A stretch of 64,000 bases of DNA from the NCBI GenBank assembly GCA_963681505.1, contig OY811981.1, forward strand, positions 3,164,572 through 3,228,571. The letters run 5' to 3'. Position numbers and translations under genes: made by a program. The notes beneath the pieces were generated by a model, which ran no database searches, had not been told where the DNA came from, and saw nothing but the letters and a program-made list of their open reading frames with translations. Position 1 is the first letter of the stretch. Each line of letters starts with the position of its first letter. This stretch comes from Eunapius fragilis (lineage: Eukaryota > Porifera > Demospongiae > Spongillida > Spongillidae). This document shows positions 25,392 to 38,300 of this stretch, piece after piece.

Positions 25392-25724
25392 CTATTTAGA
25401 CTGAATAGGCCGAAGAGCACCTGCTGCCTCCGCAAAAGCGGCAGCCAGGGCTGCATCCTCCTCCTCATCCTCTGAAGCATCCCCATTGGAGTGAAGTTCG
25501 TCGTCAACCTCAGCATCAGAAAGATCTGAATCGGATTCTGATTCAGATGCCCCGTCATTTGGTGCACGGGTCAGCCGTCGGGGACGTGTACCGGTATCAG
25601 TTGAAGGCCCGGCTTCATCAATAATGTCCCTCCCCCGCCCCCTTCCGCGACGCCGTGGATCCGCTGATAACATGGCGGAAAAAATTAAGTTGATGGCGGC
25701 ACAGTTGGCGGAGCCTTCCGCCAA
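25392..25724 (-). CDS. Hypothetical acidic, low-complexity protein or exon
   Basis: A 110-residue frame starting MAEGSANCAA. It has a basic stretch (RRRGRGRGRD, residues about 25-34) followed by a Ser/Asp/Glu-rich acidic region (SESESDSDLSDAEVDDE) and an Ala-rich C-terminus. Acidic N-termini like this occur in some transposase-derived proteins, and it lies only about 20 bp outside the large inverted repeat. No catalytic domain follows. It could be a first exon, a decayed element or chance. Confidence 0.35.
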   Translation of the reverse strand: MAEGSANCAAINLIFSAMLSADPRRRGRGRGRDIIDEAGPSTDTGTRPRRLTRAPNDGASESESDSDLSDAEVDDELHSNGDASEDEEEDAALAAAFAEAAGALRPIQSK

Positions 25725-25967
25725 ATAGTCGCCGCCAAAACATCTTGTCAGTATGGTATAGTCTTTCGAGCCAGTCAGAAAAAAGGTGCGCGTGCGATGG
25801 ACTGGGCTAGAGGCAGGCCCGTACTCAGGCTACAACTCACACTACCCCTATATATAGTAAGGCTGATAGAGTAGCGTGATCTTGAGTTGTGAATACCTTT
25901 TTGGCGTGAGCACACTGTCCACCCTCCAGTGCTATGGGCCTGAGGTTGAAGGAAACATGTGACGAAT

Positions 25968-26145
25968 CAGTAGCGGATCCGGGGGGGGGGGGGGGGTGCA
26001 AATCATATTCACAATTAAAAATAAACCATATATGGTACTACCTATGCCATATGTACTACCTATGCCATATACTACCTATGCCATATAAATTGTGTATATG
26101 ATTTGCCCCCCCCCCCCCCCCCCCCCCCCCCCGGATTCGCCACTG
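25968..26145. mobile_element. MITE with poly-G terminal repeats
   Basis: The left end cagtagcggatccgggggg and right end ccccccggattcgccactg are inverted repeats, each containing a G or C homopolymer of about 16-28 nt. The pairing continues with tgcaaatcat and atgatttgc. The 178-bp interior has a triplicated actacctatgccatat motif. Confidence 0.87.
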
Positions 26146-26391
26146 ATTAGAATGAAGTACATCTGCTAATGCTAACACACAAGAGGAGGTGACACCTTTA
26201 GTATACTAGTAAGTTGCACATGTTGTCTATATGCGGTTCCAAGGCAGACTGCTAGTGATCCTCTCCAATTAACAAAGCTTCCATTTTATATCAACGCCAT
26301 GGAATCATTGCGTCACTGAAACTATATGGTTCATTTGAGGAGACCTTAGATTTCCAACCCTTATAACCAGCAAAGTCTGCCAAGACTTACA

Positions 26392-29300
26392 CTAGCGGTG
26401 ATGTAATGGGAACACTATCAAGGTCATGTCATCCCTCTTGCGACAGGCCACTGCCTTTGGTGATCTAACGTCTTCTTTAGCACTCCTCTGGAAGGCCTCC
26501 TCATGGAGGTGGGCCACCTGGTCCAGTGTGGTCTGTGCTATGGAGCTGAACTCCACATCTGGTGTTTGGGCACATCTGTGTACCATGTTAGCCAGAACCT
26601 GGTTGGCACCAATGGTCTGGGCACCCTCCACTTCAGCTGCCTCAATGCTCTTGTACACTCCATCACTCATAAGCATGAGGTAAAGGAAGGAGTCTTCTAT
26701 ACCCACTGTAGTGACATAAGGCTCAGCAGTACCAGGTGGACCTGAAGCATGCCTGCATGTGATTGAATACAGGTAAATGTAGCCATACCTATGCCATAAT
26801 CACACTAATTTGTCACATGAATGCATTCACAACCCAGCCCTTTAGCCACACCCCTCAGCCCAGCCCTTTAACCCCGCCCTTCACCTCAACCTAGCCCTTT
26901 AGCCCCACCCCTCACCTCAACCAAGCCCTTTAGCCCCGCCCCTCAACCAAGCCCTTTAGCCCCACCCCTCATGTCAACCCAGCCCTTTAGCCCCGCCCCT
27001 CAACCTAGCCCTTTAGCTCCACCCCTCAGCCCCATCCTTTAGCCCCACCCTCATGTCAACCCAGCCCTTTAGCCCCGCCCCTCACCTCAACCTAGCCCTT
27101 TAGCTCCACCCCTCAGCCCCATCCTTTAGCCCCACCCTCATGTCAACCCAGCCCTTTAGCCCCGCCCCTCACCTCAACCCAGCCCTTTAGCCCCACCCCT
27201 CACCTCAACCCAGTTCCTTACCCCCACCTCTCACCTCAAGATGTCCACACTCTTGTACCCTCCCTTGATGTTGTAGTCTCCAATGGAACGGGTGTTCTCA
27301 TGTGGACCAAGACGTCCAGATCTCTTCAGTACCTCTGGGTCCAGTCCTAGCCTCTCCAACCTCTTTAGTTCATCTTCATTCTTGACATCATGGTCAGTGC
27401 TCAGCTGTCGTGTCTCCAATGTTCCATTGGGCCTCTGGTGGACAACCACAGCTCTAGAGTCTCCAACGTTGGCCACACAAAGGCTGTTCCCACAGACCAC
27501 AGCCACTACAGCAGTACACCCTCCTGATATGAGGGGCTCCAGCTCCTCAAGTCTGGCCACTACATCAGGAAACCGCTGGGATGCCTCGTAGGACTTCATA
27601 CCCTGGAGGACACAACAATGAAAGATGCTGTTGAATAATACAACTTTGGATGACACTCCTATTAGGCATCCTCACCATGTGCGTGACTCCTGATAATCCT
27701 CTAGTTGGTCATGGCCCGACAATAGCATCTGCAGACGCTAAGGCTGGGCCACGCCCAAATAATAATCTACTAGTGTTCCCCTGGTTACTTGGCACCCCAG
27801 ACATTACCAGTGTACATGCATGTACATGTACCATATAATACCCTCCGCCCCCATCGAAAAAAATACGCGCGTCTCCGTAACCACAAGAGCAGGGACTAAG
27901 CTATTTCGTTTTTCGAGATAAAAAGGGTTGTCTATAATTGTTTTAGCCCAGCGCTGATGGTTACCGGAGATACGTGCGTTTAAAAAACATTTTTCGATGG
28001 GGACGGAGGGGTGCATTATATGCGGGACTTTACGGTACATGTACTAATGTGCAATGATGATGATTGAAACTTATTACACCAAAATAAGGATTTGTGTCAA
28101 CAGACTTGTAGGTTTACAGAATAGAGACAAATCTACTGTATGTTGAATGCTATTACGTTTTTCGCGCAACTACTGAATTGGGCCGTGGGTTCCAAATAGA
28201 GATTTAAAAAGTTGTGCCTAACTGCAGACCTTGATACCTCGGCTGTGACCATGGATGGTCAACTATACGTGTATAGGAAGATATTGAAAGGCAGGGAGGA
28301 GGCAATTATAGGTGGAGGGTGGGGGGGATGACCTGACCTAAGGTTTAGAATTGTTACGATGGTGTGTAGCACTTCTCCCCCCCCCCCCCCCCCCCCCCTG
28401 TTTTATGCCTTTATGGTATCGAATAATAAAGGTGAGGTGGGGGGGGGGGGGGGGGGGGGGGGGCAAAGAATTCCCTCAGGCCAAAGTGTGGTGGGTAATT
28501 GCCTCCAAGACCCCCGTGCCCCCTATGTCTCCATGGCCCCCGTGCTCCCTATGCCTCCATGGCCCCCGTGCTCCCTATGCCACTATCAACGGAGAGGTCA
28601 GTTGAACATCGTGGAGCTGGTCAGAATAAACACCATGAAAGGGAAGCTCTTATGTATAGTGAGCTAGTTAAGAATTCTCTCAATGCTTCTGGTGTCCTAG
28701 GGATTCCAGACCAGAGTAAACTATTGCGGGACCTATGCAATGATATCTAGTCTTTGGATACAGCAAGAGTGTTTGTACAGGCAGGTGTGGTTCTGGGGTA
28801 TTATTGGATATTTGTACATAAAACAACAATTTATGTTGATGTATCCTGTTTACCGCACAACCACACCTGCCTGCATCTATCTTATGATGCATGTGAACGC
28901 AAACTGATGTGTACAAAGCATCACTTATCATGTGCTAACGAAGGGTTCCATTGTGGCATTCATACAATAAGTTCGGACCTTTTTAACTGCTGTCGAATAC
29001 AAGCGTTTTTGTTGGGTATGCCTAACACACACTATTGGCAAGGTTTGTGTAGCTCTAGTGTCTTGGGCGGCAAAACCTTGCATGTCTGAACACATCAGTA
29101 AGCTATACTTGAGACAGCTAATACAAAGGAGTAGGCCGTGAGAAGGGCCCAAACATTGTTAGGTTTACCTAATGTCCGGCACTTGTAGAATAAAAGGAAA
29201 GCATGCTATTAGGGGTGGGGCAGTCAAATTTCATTGACCTCCCATGATAACCCTATAACACCCTTGAGATATTTGGCAGTAGAGGGGTTCTAAAAATAAT

Positions 29301-30239
29301 ACTGCCATTGGCCTACATTATGGGAGAAAGTTCTGTGGGATTCCTGTATGTCTCTGCAGTTATGATGGCAAGTTTATAATCCCTAATTTCTAGCTGGACT
29401 TACAGCAAAGTATGTCGAAAAAAAACTTTTTTTGTCTATTTTTGTATTAGTATATCTATAACATTTTCTAGTGCTGTATGATGTTATCTTTCTGATGTTG
29501 TAAGACTCATTGTATCGATATGATTGAGCGTACAACGGCTTACATGTATATAAACAGCTGTAAACACCATCCCCCTCAAGCTACCGGATGGGTGGAGCCA
29601 ACCTATATCTCAAAACATAAAGTATCTATGCTCAAAGGTACTTACCGGAGGTATCACGGCTTCAAGCGTTTGCTTTTCCTCGGTGTATGCGCTAATGTTG
29701 CCGAAGAAGTTGCTATCAGTTTCAATGAACATATCCCGCAGTGTTGCTAGTCTCATATCGCTCCCTTTCCTCTTTTCGACTTGCTCGCCAACATACCTGC
29801 ACACGTGATCCATAGCCCGGGGCCCGTCGTGGCCATCGAACAAAGCCATAACCTGGCAACGCCCACCACGCACATCAAACCATCGGTCCTCGTTGACGTG
29901 TTCCGCGTGGGGGGATTCCCCGAGACGATACCTTACGTTCTCGAACGTACATACACTCAGAGACTCGCCTTGGTCATAACCATAGAAGAATCTCCAAATT
30001 AAACTAAAACATGGCCGAACATATGCCCATAGCCATAGCCATCTGCAGCGGTGGCGAAGTCGATTCCAACATGGCTGTACATGTGACCATAGTCGCCTGA
30101 GGCGATCCATATCCCAACATGGCCGAACATGTGCCCATAGCCGGCGAGTAAGGCAATCCTGAATGGAGCACATGTATGCGCAAAAGCGGTTGTAACTGAA
30201 AACTGTGCGGCTATGATAAGGATACTTGCTTCCACCCAT
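26392..30239 (-). CDS. TAB1-like PP2C-fold protein, copy C
   Basis: Three exons, 30239-29646, 27602-27235 and 26752-26392, total 1,323 nt (440 aa) with in-frame GT-AG junctions at the same positions as copy A. Exons 2 and 3 are almost identical to copy A. Exon 1 differs: instead of a hydrophobic Cys-rich segment it has three imperfect repeats (LWAHVRPCW, LWSHVQPCW, LWAYVRPCF; residues 34-78) before VRYRLGESPHAEHVNEDRW and ALFDGHDG. The PP2C Asp positions, VGDSRAVVV, HENTRSIGDY and RDDMTLIV are retained. As for copy A, it may be an active Mn/Mg-dependent phosphatase or a TAB1-type scaffold. Intron 2 carries an expanded minisatellite, and intron 1 a MITE and long G and C runs. Confidence 0.87.
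26836..27230. repeat. Donor-derived minisatellite in copy C intron 2
   Basis: About 14 imperfect units of roughly 28-32 bp with core ccctttagccccacccctca, running up to the exon-2 donor. At least five units contain cacctcaa, which on the minus strand gives ttgag-gtgag, the same as the real donor. Confidence 0.9.
27822..28044. mobile_element. MITE with GTACATGTACC ends
   Basis: About 220 bp in intron 1 of copy C. Inverted ends are gtacatgtacc and ggtacatgtac, continuing through cccccatcgaaaaa and tttttcgatgggga, then tctccgtaacca and tggttaccggaga. Confidence 0.83.
28045..29645. other. Rest of copy C intron 1
   Basis: It contains a C run (28377-28397), a G run (28439-28463) and three copies of a 26-bp unit (gcccccgtgctccctatgcc core) at about 28507-28585. 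The frame at 28754-29089 matches nothing I know. Confidence 0.5.
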
Positions 30240-32318
30240 CGCGAAGGGGGTGGGCTAATCCGCTTAATACACGGACACCTCCGCCTCGGTAATATCGAAA
30301 TAATACCGTAATGCCATAGCAACGTGCCTTGACAACCACCGACCTACCATATTTAGAGACGTTGATAGAAGCGCCATGCAGTGCATGTCGGTTCGATAAT
30401 GCTATCAGTACGTTCATACTGATAAATTAACATTGCAAGTTGCCTAAAGTTTTTGCAGTGTGCAATGATGATATGGAATGTCGTGAAATTCGGAATAGTG
30501 AAGGTTTAGCAATCGCATGGCGTACAAAAGTGGAAGCTGAAGCGACAAACATGGGCAACACACACACAGACACACAAAAAAAAGCCATCGTTACCCTAAT
30601 TATCCAATTATAATTTATTTTTTTTACTATTTATGGCAGGTGATGTAATATTAACACAATCATAAAGTTCTTTATGGCGTAGACGACATTTTCATGTGAT
30701 ACGAACGCCTGAGCTAGAGTGAGTTTTCATATCAATACATGCACATTGTGTTCATGGAAAACCACACGGTATCGTGGGCCTTGTGGTTTGGGTGAGGTGC
30801 ACGCGCTTGCCCGTCTCTATCTTCCGAACCAGAACATCTGGGTCGCAAATTATCACGTGCCATTTCTCTATGTACGGCACGACGGCGTGTCAGTCGCGCT
30901 GCATAACGTTTAGCTATGTACAGAAATGGCGGCAACACTAACTGCCCCACCCTTCATGAAAATAGCTTCGCGGCGCTACGAACTATTCGCAGGCTAAGCA
31001 GCATAGGGGGCAGATGCCTGTACATACCAATATTATGTGGGTTAGTTAGGGGGAATTTTTATCAGACGTACAATCCCATTGTACCTATTTAGATGTGTAC
31101 CTAATGGCCCGTGACCTCTTGTGTAGTTGTGAGGCTTCGTACTGAAGGTGGGGCAATATGAAGGCGAAACTCGCGCGGACATAGTGACTGTAGCCTGGTG
31201 TTTATCTAATAACGGTTTCTGCAGCTGCTCGCTTTTAATCTGAGTACATGTAATGTCACCACCTTGGGGTAGCAATCATAATGATATCTGGTGGCAAGCG
31301 CTAGTGGGTGTGTATTGACCCCCTCCTCCCTCCCATAATTAAAGCGATTTTATATGTAGTGTGATATTGTAATACCTATGGTTTATGTAAAGCGATTGCG
31401 ATTTTATTTACTCAAACATGCTGTCTACTAATTATGAGAGGCATATCTGGACCCCCTAATTATGAGAGGCATATCTGGACCCCCTAATTATGAGAGGCAT
31501 ATCTGGACCCCCTAATTATTTAGTGCTACACCCAGCCCTAACCGTGTGGCCAACTGTAAATCATGCATTATATCTCATGATTTTTAAATTCATGCGCAAA
31601 CCACCTGCACCCCACTGTACCCCATACCTGCTAGCTGAAGCAAAGCAGGAGGGGTGCCCCCCCCCTCTCCCCCAATTCACGTTGGACTCCTCCCACTTCC
31701 AGAAATCCTATATCTGCCCCTGCCAGGCCATACATTTTCTGTTGACTGGATTGTCACTGATTGAGCAAATTAATTTATTTTTTACTCTAGAGAATGAAGC
31801 ATTGTGGCACCCTTTTTTTCCGGAAAAGACTTCCCACTCACCTCCAAACCCTGTTGATTTGCATTTAGATGTAGTCCATACTGTTAGCCAGAGATGGTGC
31901 TCCTATGTGTACTAAAATGTATGCTGTGACGATTGGAGGATCTCCACAGGCCATGCGTAACTACATGTAATATGGCAAGGGCCTATTGCCGGCATGTCCT
32001 CATTAATGCACCCACGTCCTCATTAACGCCCCAGCTATAGATGCAGTTCATTAGCAGTTATGAGATACAAGCCCCCTCCCACTATCTTGAATAATTTTCA
32101 GCCCCCCCCCCCCACCCCTCCAGCTTCTATATTCCACCCTTCCGTATGCACATTCATGACCAATGAATAATCGACACAATAACACAGGAGGAGATCAGTT
32201 GTAGCAGTGGTGTGTGCATATATACTTCTTGTACTCTTTGTGACATGCATCTAACGCCTGTTGATCCTTACATGTATGTCTGTTGCATCACCTGCTATTC
32301 CATGCTGTGCCTCCAGAA
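30240..32318. other. Intergenic stretch between copy C and ankyrin gene
   Basis: The likely promoters of copy C (minus) and of the ankyrin gene (plus) lie here, but no core element can be picked with confidence. A 28-bp unit (attatgagaggcatatctgg core) is repeated three times at 31429-31515. The frame at 31490-31915 is unrecognised. A polypyrimidine-AG acceptor (gtgcctccag) directly before the ankyrin ATG suggests an upstream non-coding or short coding exon in this stretch. Confidence 0.5.
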
Positions 32319-35300
32319 ATGGAACAGGATGTCATGCGGCAAATTGTAACTGAAGCTCTTGAAACTGGCAATTTTGAGCTCATCACTGAGTTGGTTGGGA
32401 ACCCAGAGACCGTGTTTGCCTCAGTGAGATTAGGACCGAATGATTACACAGCTTTGCATTATGCCTGCAAACATGGGAAAATGGACTTTGTTCAGTTTGT
32501 GATTGAAATCTGTCCACTGGAAAGTGTGCAGGCTAACTTTCTTGTCAAGCCAACGCCGGCTGATGTTGCACTTGAGTATGGGCACCATGATCTGCACCAG
32601 TTTCTTGTGAGTGCGTTTGGTTTTGAGGAGAATGCAGCGCCAGTGTTAGCGCCTGTGCCATCAAGTGTAAAGTTGCAAGCAACCAACACTGGTGGAGAAC
32701 CAACCAACATGCTTAGTGGAGAACCAACCAACATGCTTAGTGGAGAACCAACCAACATGCTCAGTGGAGAACCAACCAACATGCTTAGTGGAGAACCAAC
32801 CAACATGCTCAGTGGAGAACCAACCAACATGCTTAGTGGAGAACCAACCAACATGTTCAGTGGAGAACCAACCAACATGCTTAGTGGAGAACCAACCAAC
32901 ATGCTCAGTGGAGAACCAACCAACATGCTTAGTGGAGAACCAACCAACGTACTTAGTGCAGAACCAACCAACATGCTCAGTGGAGAACCAACCAACATGC
33001 TTAGTGGAGAACCAACCAACGTACTTAGTGCAGAACCAACCAACGTACTTAGTGGAGAACCAACCAACGTACTTAGTGGAGAAGCAACCCAAGTGCCCAA
33101 TAGAGAGCCAGCTAAACCGCTCAGCGGAGAAGCAACCAAAGTGCCAATCAAAATGCCCAGTGGTGAGAAGTTGCACGAAGCTTGTTCCAAAGGGGACCTA
33201 TCAGCTGTTCAATCTCATTTGTCCAACGGACTGAGCCCGAATCTCCCAGGTGAAGATGGGCTAACACCAATTCACATTGCTGCCAAGTACGGTCGCTGTG
33301 AACTAATCCAGTTCCTATCCCAAGTGTGCCACTGTGATGTAAACGTAGCAAACGAAATAACCGGCATGACACCCCTTCACTATGCCAGTCTGAGTGGCCA
33401 GCTTGAAGCGATAAAATTACTGGTGTCTCTCAATGCCAGGTTGGAGGCTAGGGATACACAGGAACGAACGCCTCTTCACCTTGCTGCACAAGGAGGACAC
33501 CTCTCTGTTGTGAAGTACTTTGTGCGCGACAAGAAGCAGAGTACAGGGACAAGGGACCTCCAAGGTAATAACCCACTTCAGCTAGCCTTAGATTGCGGGA
33601 ATCGTGACGTTGTTGAGTATCTCATGGACCCGGATGAGTCCAGTGGCACACCAGAGCAGCATGACGCAGCCAAGGAAGACGATAATTCCTCCTCTGATGA
33701 GTCCCTTGATGGTCTCTTGAGCGGACTTGCCAGACGAATGGCTGAAGCGAGGACATCGCGTGACTCTCGCTCAGACCGCATGCGTGCGCTTCTTGAGCGG
33801 CTTCAGCGACGTGAGGGGGCGGAGTCGTCCTCGACCAACGAAACACCACGCGGTGACCTCTCGAACCTCTCGAGCCAGTTGGATACCCTCTTGGAAGGCC
33901 TTGTGGAAAATTTGGGTCGTTTGACTGGTGGTTTGAGAAGCGGCGAAGGTGACAGCAGCTCAGGTTTAGGGGAACACTTGTTGTCGCAATTGGGGAGCAC
34001 ATCCCTCCACGCAGCATGCATGAAAGGTGATCTGCAGAGGGTTAAGCGCCTCGTAAACGAGCAGAACTGTGACATCAATGGTGTCGATGATGAGTCCAAT
34101 ACACCCGTTCTAACAGCCGCATACTTTGGTCACACAGAGCTGGTTCGTTTCTTCTGCTCACTGAACGATTGTGACGTGGTTAAACCGGACAAGCACGGCC
34201 GCTCTCCTCTGCACTATGCATGCCAAAAGGGATACGTTGAGGTAGTTTCAGTGCTGGTTTGTGAAAAGAAGTGCAACGTTGTTCTTCCAGACAACGAAGG
34301 AACCATACCCTTCCACCTTGGTGCTTTCGGGGGCTACCTCGACATCGTTCAGCTACTCGCGGGGCAGAAAAATTCGAACGTCCACATGCCCGACCACAAG
34401 GGAAGGAACGCCCTGCACTGTGCCACACAGGAAGGCCACCTCCACGTGGTGAAGTTTTTATTGACTGAGTGTCACATGGACCCTAACGCACAGGAGTTTG
34501 TGAACGGTGTGACGGCGCTCCATCTTGCTGTGGCTAAAGGACATCAGGCAATAGCGGAGTATATTATGTCGCAACCGAACTGTAACGTCGAGGCCATTGA
34601 CAAATCAGGGCGCAGTGTTTTACATAGGGCTGCCCAGTACGGTCAGCTATCCATGATAAAGACGCTCAGGGAGAAGTACCAATGCAACTGTGCCGCTCAG
34701 GATTTTGACTTGACAACACCACTTCACGCTGCTGCATTCGCTGGCCACTTGGACGTGGTAAAATATCTGGCGTCGTGCTCTGAAGTTGTACCTGATGGCC
34801 AGGACTCCCAAGGGAGAACTGCACTGCACTATGTTGCTCAGTCTGGTCATTTGAATGTAATGAAATTTTTGGTGGAAGAGATGAAGTGTGATGCATTTCT
34901 ACAAGACAAAGGGCATTCTGTGACGACTTTACATCTGGCCGCAAATAATGGCCATTTACACTTGCTAAAATTTCTCTGTTCCCTTCAGACTAATGCAGAC
35001 AAATCAAACCAACAGGACAAGCACGGACGTACTCCTTTGCATTACGCTATTCAAAATGGGCATGTGGAAACAGTGAAGTATTTGGTATCTCAAGAGAAAT
35101 GTGATCCTCACATAAAGGACAACGCAGGTGTGACACCAAAGATGCTAGCTGCAGCTTCCAAAAATTCAGACATGGTTGCCGTCTTAGGTGGTTCTGAACC
35201 ACCATCAGAGGAAACTAGAGGCAAAGGTGCAGCAAAGCTGTTGGCTAATCTTATGGCAGGACAGGATTGGTTTAAGAAGAACCTGTCGAGAAATCCTCAC

Positions 35301-38300
35301 AGCGTAACTGCCAGGACATGTGTTGCCCAGGGTAACTTGAAGAAACTGAAAGAAGAGATCGCGTCTCATGGACTGCAGGTTTGTCAGGGTCTTGGGCCAC
35401 AAGGCGAAACCATGCTACACACGGCGGCGTTTGGGGGTCACCTCAGCATTGTTGAATACCTTGTGAAGGAATGCAAAGCCAATGCTGACCTAAATACTGA
35501 GGACCAAGATGGGCACGTGCCTCTCCACAATGCCGCTCATGAAGGCCACCTTGGAGTAGTGCAATTTCTGGTAGCGCAAGAGGGTTGCAAGGTGGACCCT
35601 GTGGATAAAAACCGCAGGACGCCATTGCACTATGCTTGTCAGAACGGTCATTACAATGTTGCAGTTTTTCTTGCTAAGGACTGTCATTGCTCCATTACTG
35701 CTCGTGATAAGGAAGGCACAACTCCTTTTCAGGTAGCTGCCTTTGCAGGTCGCCTCAACCTGGTGCAGTTTCTGGCCACGATGGAGGGCTGCGACAAGGA
35801 CAGTTGCGACAACAAGAAGCGAACAGCTCTTCACTGTGCTTGCCAGGAAGGGCACTTTGACACGGTGAAGTTCCTGGTGCAGGACTGCGGGTGTGATTAC
35901 AATGCAGTCGAAGCAGAACATGGATTGATACCGTTGCATTTGGCAGCCAATTCAGGTCACTTGGAGATTGTAAAATACCTGTGTTCCCTTAGTCCATGCC
36001 AACCTGATGCATGCGACAAACATGGGCGTACCCCACTTCTCTACGCTGCCAAGAACAACCGCCTTAATGTGGTGCAATATCTTGTCACTGAGAAGCAGTG
36101 TGACGTGAGGAAAATGGATGAAATAGGTGTAACTCCTATCAAAGCCGCTAAACTTGCTGGTGCAAAGGGTGTGGTTGAATTTTTAGAGGAACACTCGAAA
36201 AGTGGTGTGAACGAAAGCAAGGCAGAGAGCAATAACCTGGATGCGGCATCTGATACGCCCTCTGTCCAAGATAAAAACAACTCTTCTACTGGCACAGAGG
36301 ATGCAGCTGGATTGCCTGGTATAGAATGGCTTGAGAGGGCATCAAAAGATCAGTTGACACTGCGTGTACATGCAGTGAGTGGAGACCTGGAGAAACTGAA
36401 AGAGAGTTTGGCCTCATCTCAACATTTTGATATCAACGGAAAAGGTCCAAATGGAGAAACCATTCTCCATAATGCTTGCTTTGCAGGCCATAGCAGCATC
36501 GCCCGATACCTTGTTGTAGAGATGAAGGCTGATATCAGCGCGCGGGACAAAGACGGCCATTCCCCCCTCCACACTGCTGCGTACAATGGCCACGTCGACA
36601 TAGTCAACATGCTCGCAAGCCGCTCTGCAGAACTGGTGGGCCAGGGCGACTTCCGTGGGCGTACTGCACTACACTATGCAGCTCAGAATGGCCACCTTAA
36701 TGCAGTGAAGGCGCTGATAAAAGACCACAAGTGCAACTGTGACGTGGCTGACCAGACTGGTGTAGTACCCCTCCACCTTGCAGCAGGAAATGGGCATGTT
36801 GAGATTGTTGAGTTTATGGTGAAGGAGTGTGGTGCAAATGCCCGGTTGACTGAGTCAGATGGAGAAACTGTCCTGCACATTGCAAGTCGGTATGGGCAGC
36901 TGAAAGTGGCTAAGTTTTTAGTGACAGCGCTGAGCATCTCTCCACTGGAGAAAGATTCAAAGCATGGCGCAAGTTCCATACACCTGGCGGCGAATTTTGG
37001 TCACCATGATCTCGTACTCTATTTTTGTGAGCTACCCAACTTAGTGCCCAACATTTCTGACAGTCACGGTCGAACAGCACTGCATTATGCGTGTCAGGAG
37101 GGCCATTTGCGGAGCGTTAAGTGCCTGGTTGAACATGGGTATAAAACAGATGTTGAAGATAAGAACCATGTCACTCCCATTCAGCTTGCAGCGATTGCTG
37201 GAAAAACAGATGTAGTAGTGTATCTACACAGCCTTAGTGATCAAACTGGTGACGCCAATGCAAGTGTGATGAAAATTGTTGCATTGGCTGCAGAAGGCAA
37301 CCTAGCTGGATTGAAAGAGCTTATGAGCCGTGTGAAAAGTCCAGATACGAAACTGTCATTTCCTAGGGGTGAAACCCCCTTGCACGTCTCAGCTAACCAT
37401 GGTCACCTTGAAGTTGTTAAGTACTTTGCACAACTTGGTTATGAATTGAACACTAAGGATGATGATGGAGACACACCACTGCATTGTGCTGCTCAAAATG
37501 GCCATCTACCCGTTGTCAAATTTCTTCTTATGCAGAATGAAATAGAACCAAACATTGTGAACAACAACCAGCGCACACCTTTGCACTGTGCTAGTGTTGA
37601 AAGTAACCCGAATGTCATAGAAGCACTCTTGCCCTACGTTGCCGACAAGGATGCAAAGGATGTGCAGGGCTCAACTCCACTGTGTCTTGCAGCCTATTTT
37701 GGACAGCTAGCAAATTTCAGGCTTCTTGTTGAGGCAGGGTGCGATCCCAAGTGTGTTGATGTAGATGGTCGCAATGCACTTCATTTGGCCAGTCAGCAAA
37801 CACATGTCGAAATAGTGAAAATCTTGATTGAGAAAACTGGTACGGCGTTGTGTGTTAAAGATACCTCTCATGGCAGTACTCCAATTCACCTCGCCGCCAG
37901 CAGAGGGTCAGTTGAGATAGTTACACTCCTGTGCTCCCAACCCCAGTGCGATCCTAATGTGGAAGACCATGATGGTAGGATACCACTGCACTTTGCTAGC
38001 CAGAACGGCCACTTTGAAGTCGTGAGGTTACTGACGACCAGTTTCGGCTCCAACGCCATGGCAAAGGATAAAAAAAGTGTGACACCATTGAGTCTTTCTG
38101 CCGAAGGCGGCCACCTCTCCATCTTGAAGCACCTGTGCTCCCTCCCGAATAGCGATCCCAACTTGAGGGACGTACATGGGCGCACTCCACTGCACTACGC
38201 GTGCCAAGGGGGACACCTGGACATCGTGAGGTACCTCGTCGAGGAGCAGAGGGGACAGCTCGATCAGAAGGACAACACGGGAGTGACACCCGTGCAGTTG

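Noticed and set aside
32492..33234. Minus- and plus-frame repeats over the 24-bp array (for example ENQPTCLV)
   Set aside because: Shadow frames of the in-frame EPTNMLSG array of the ankyrin gene.
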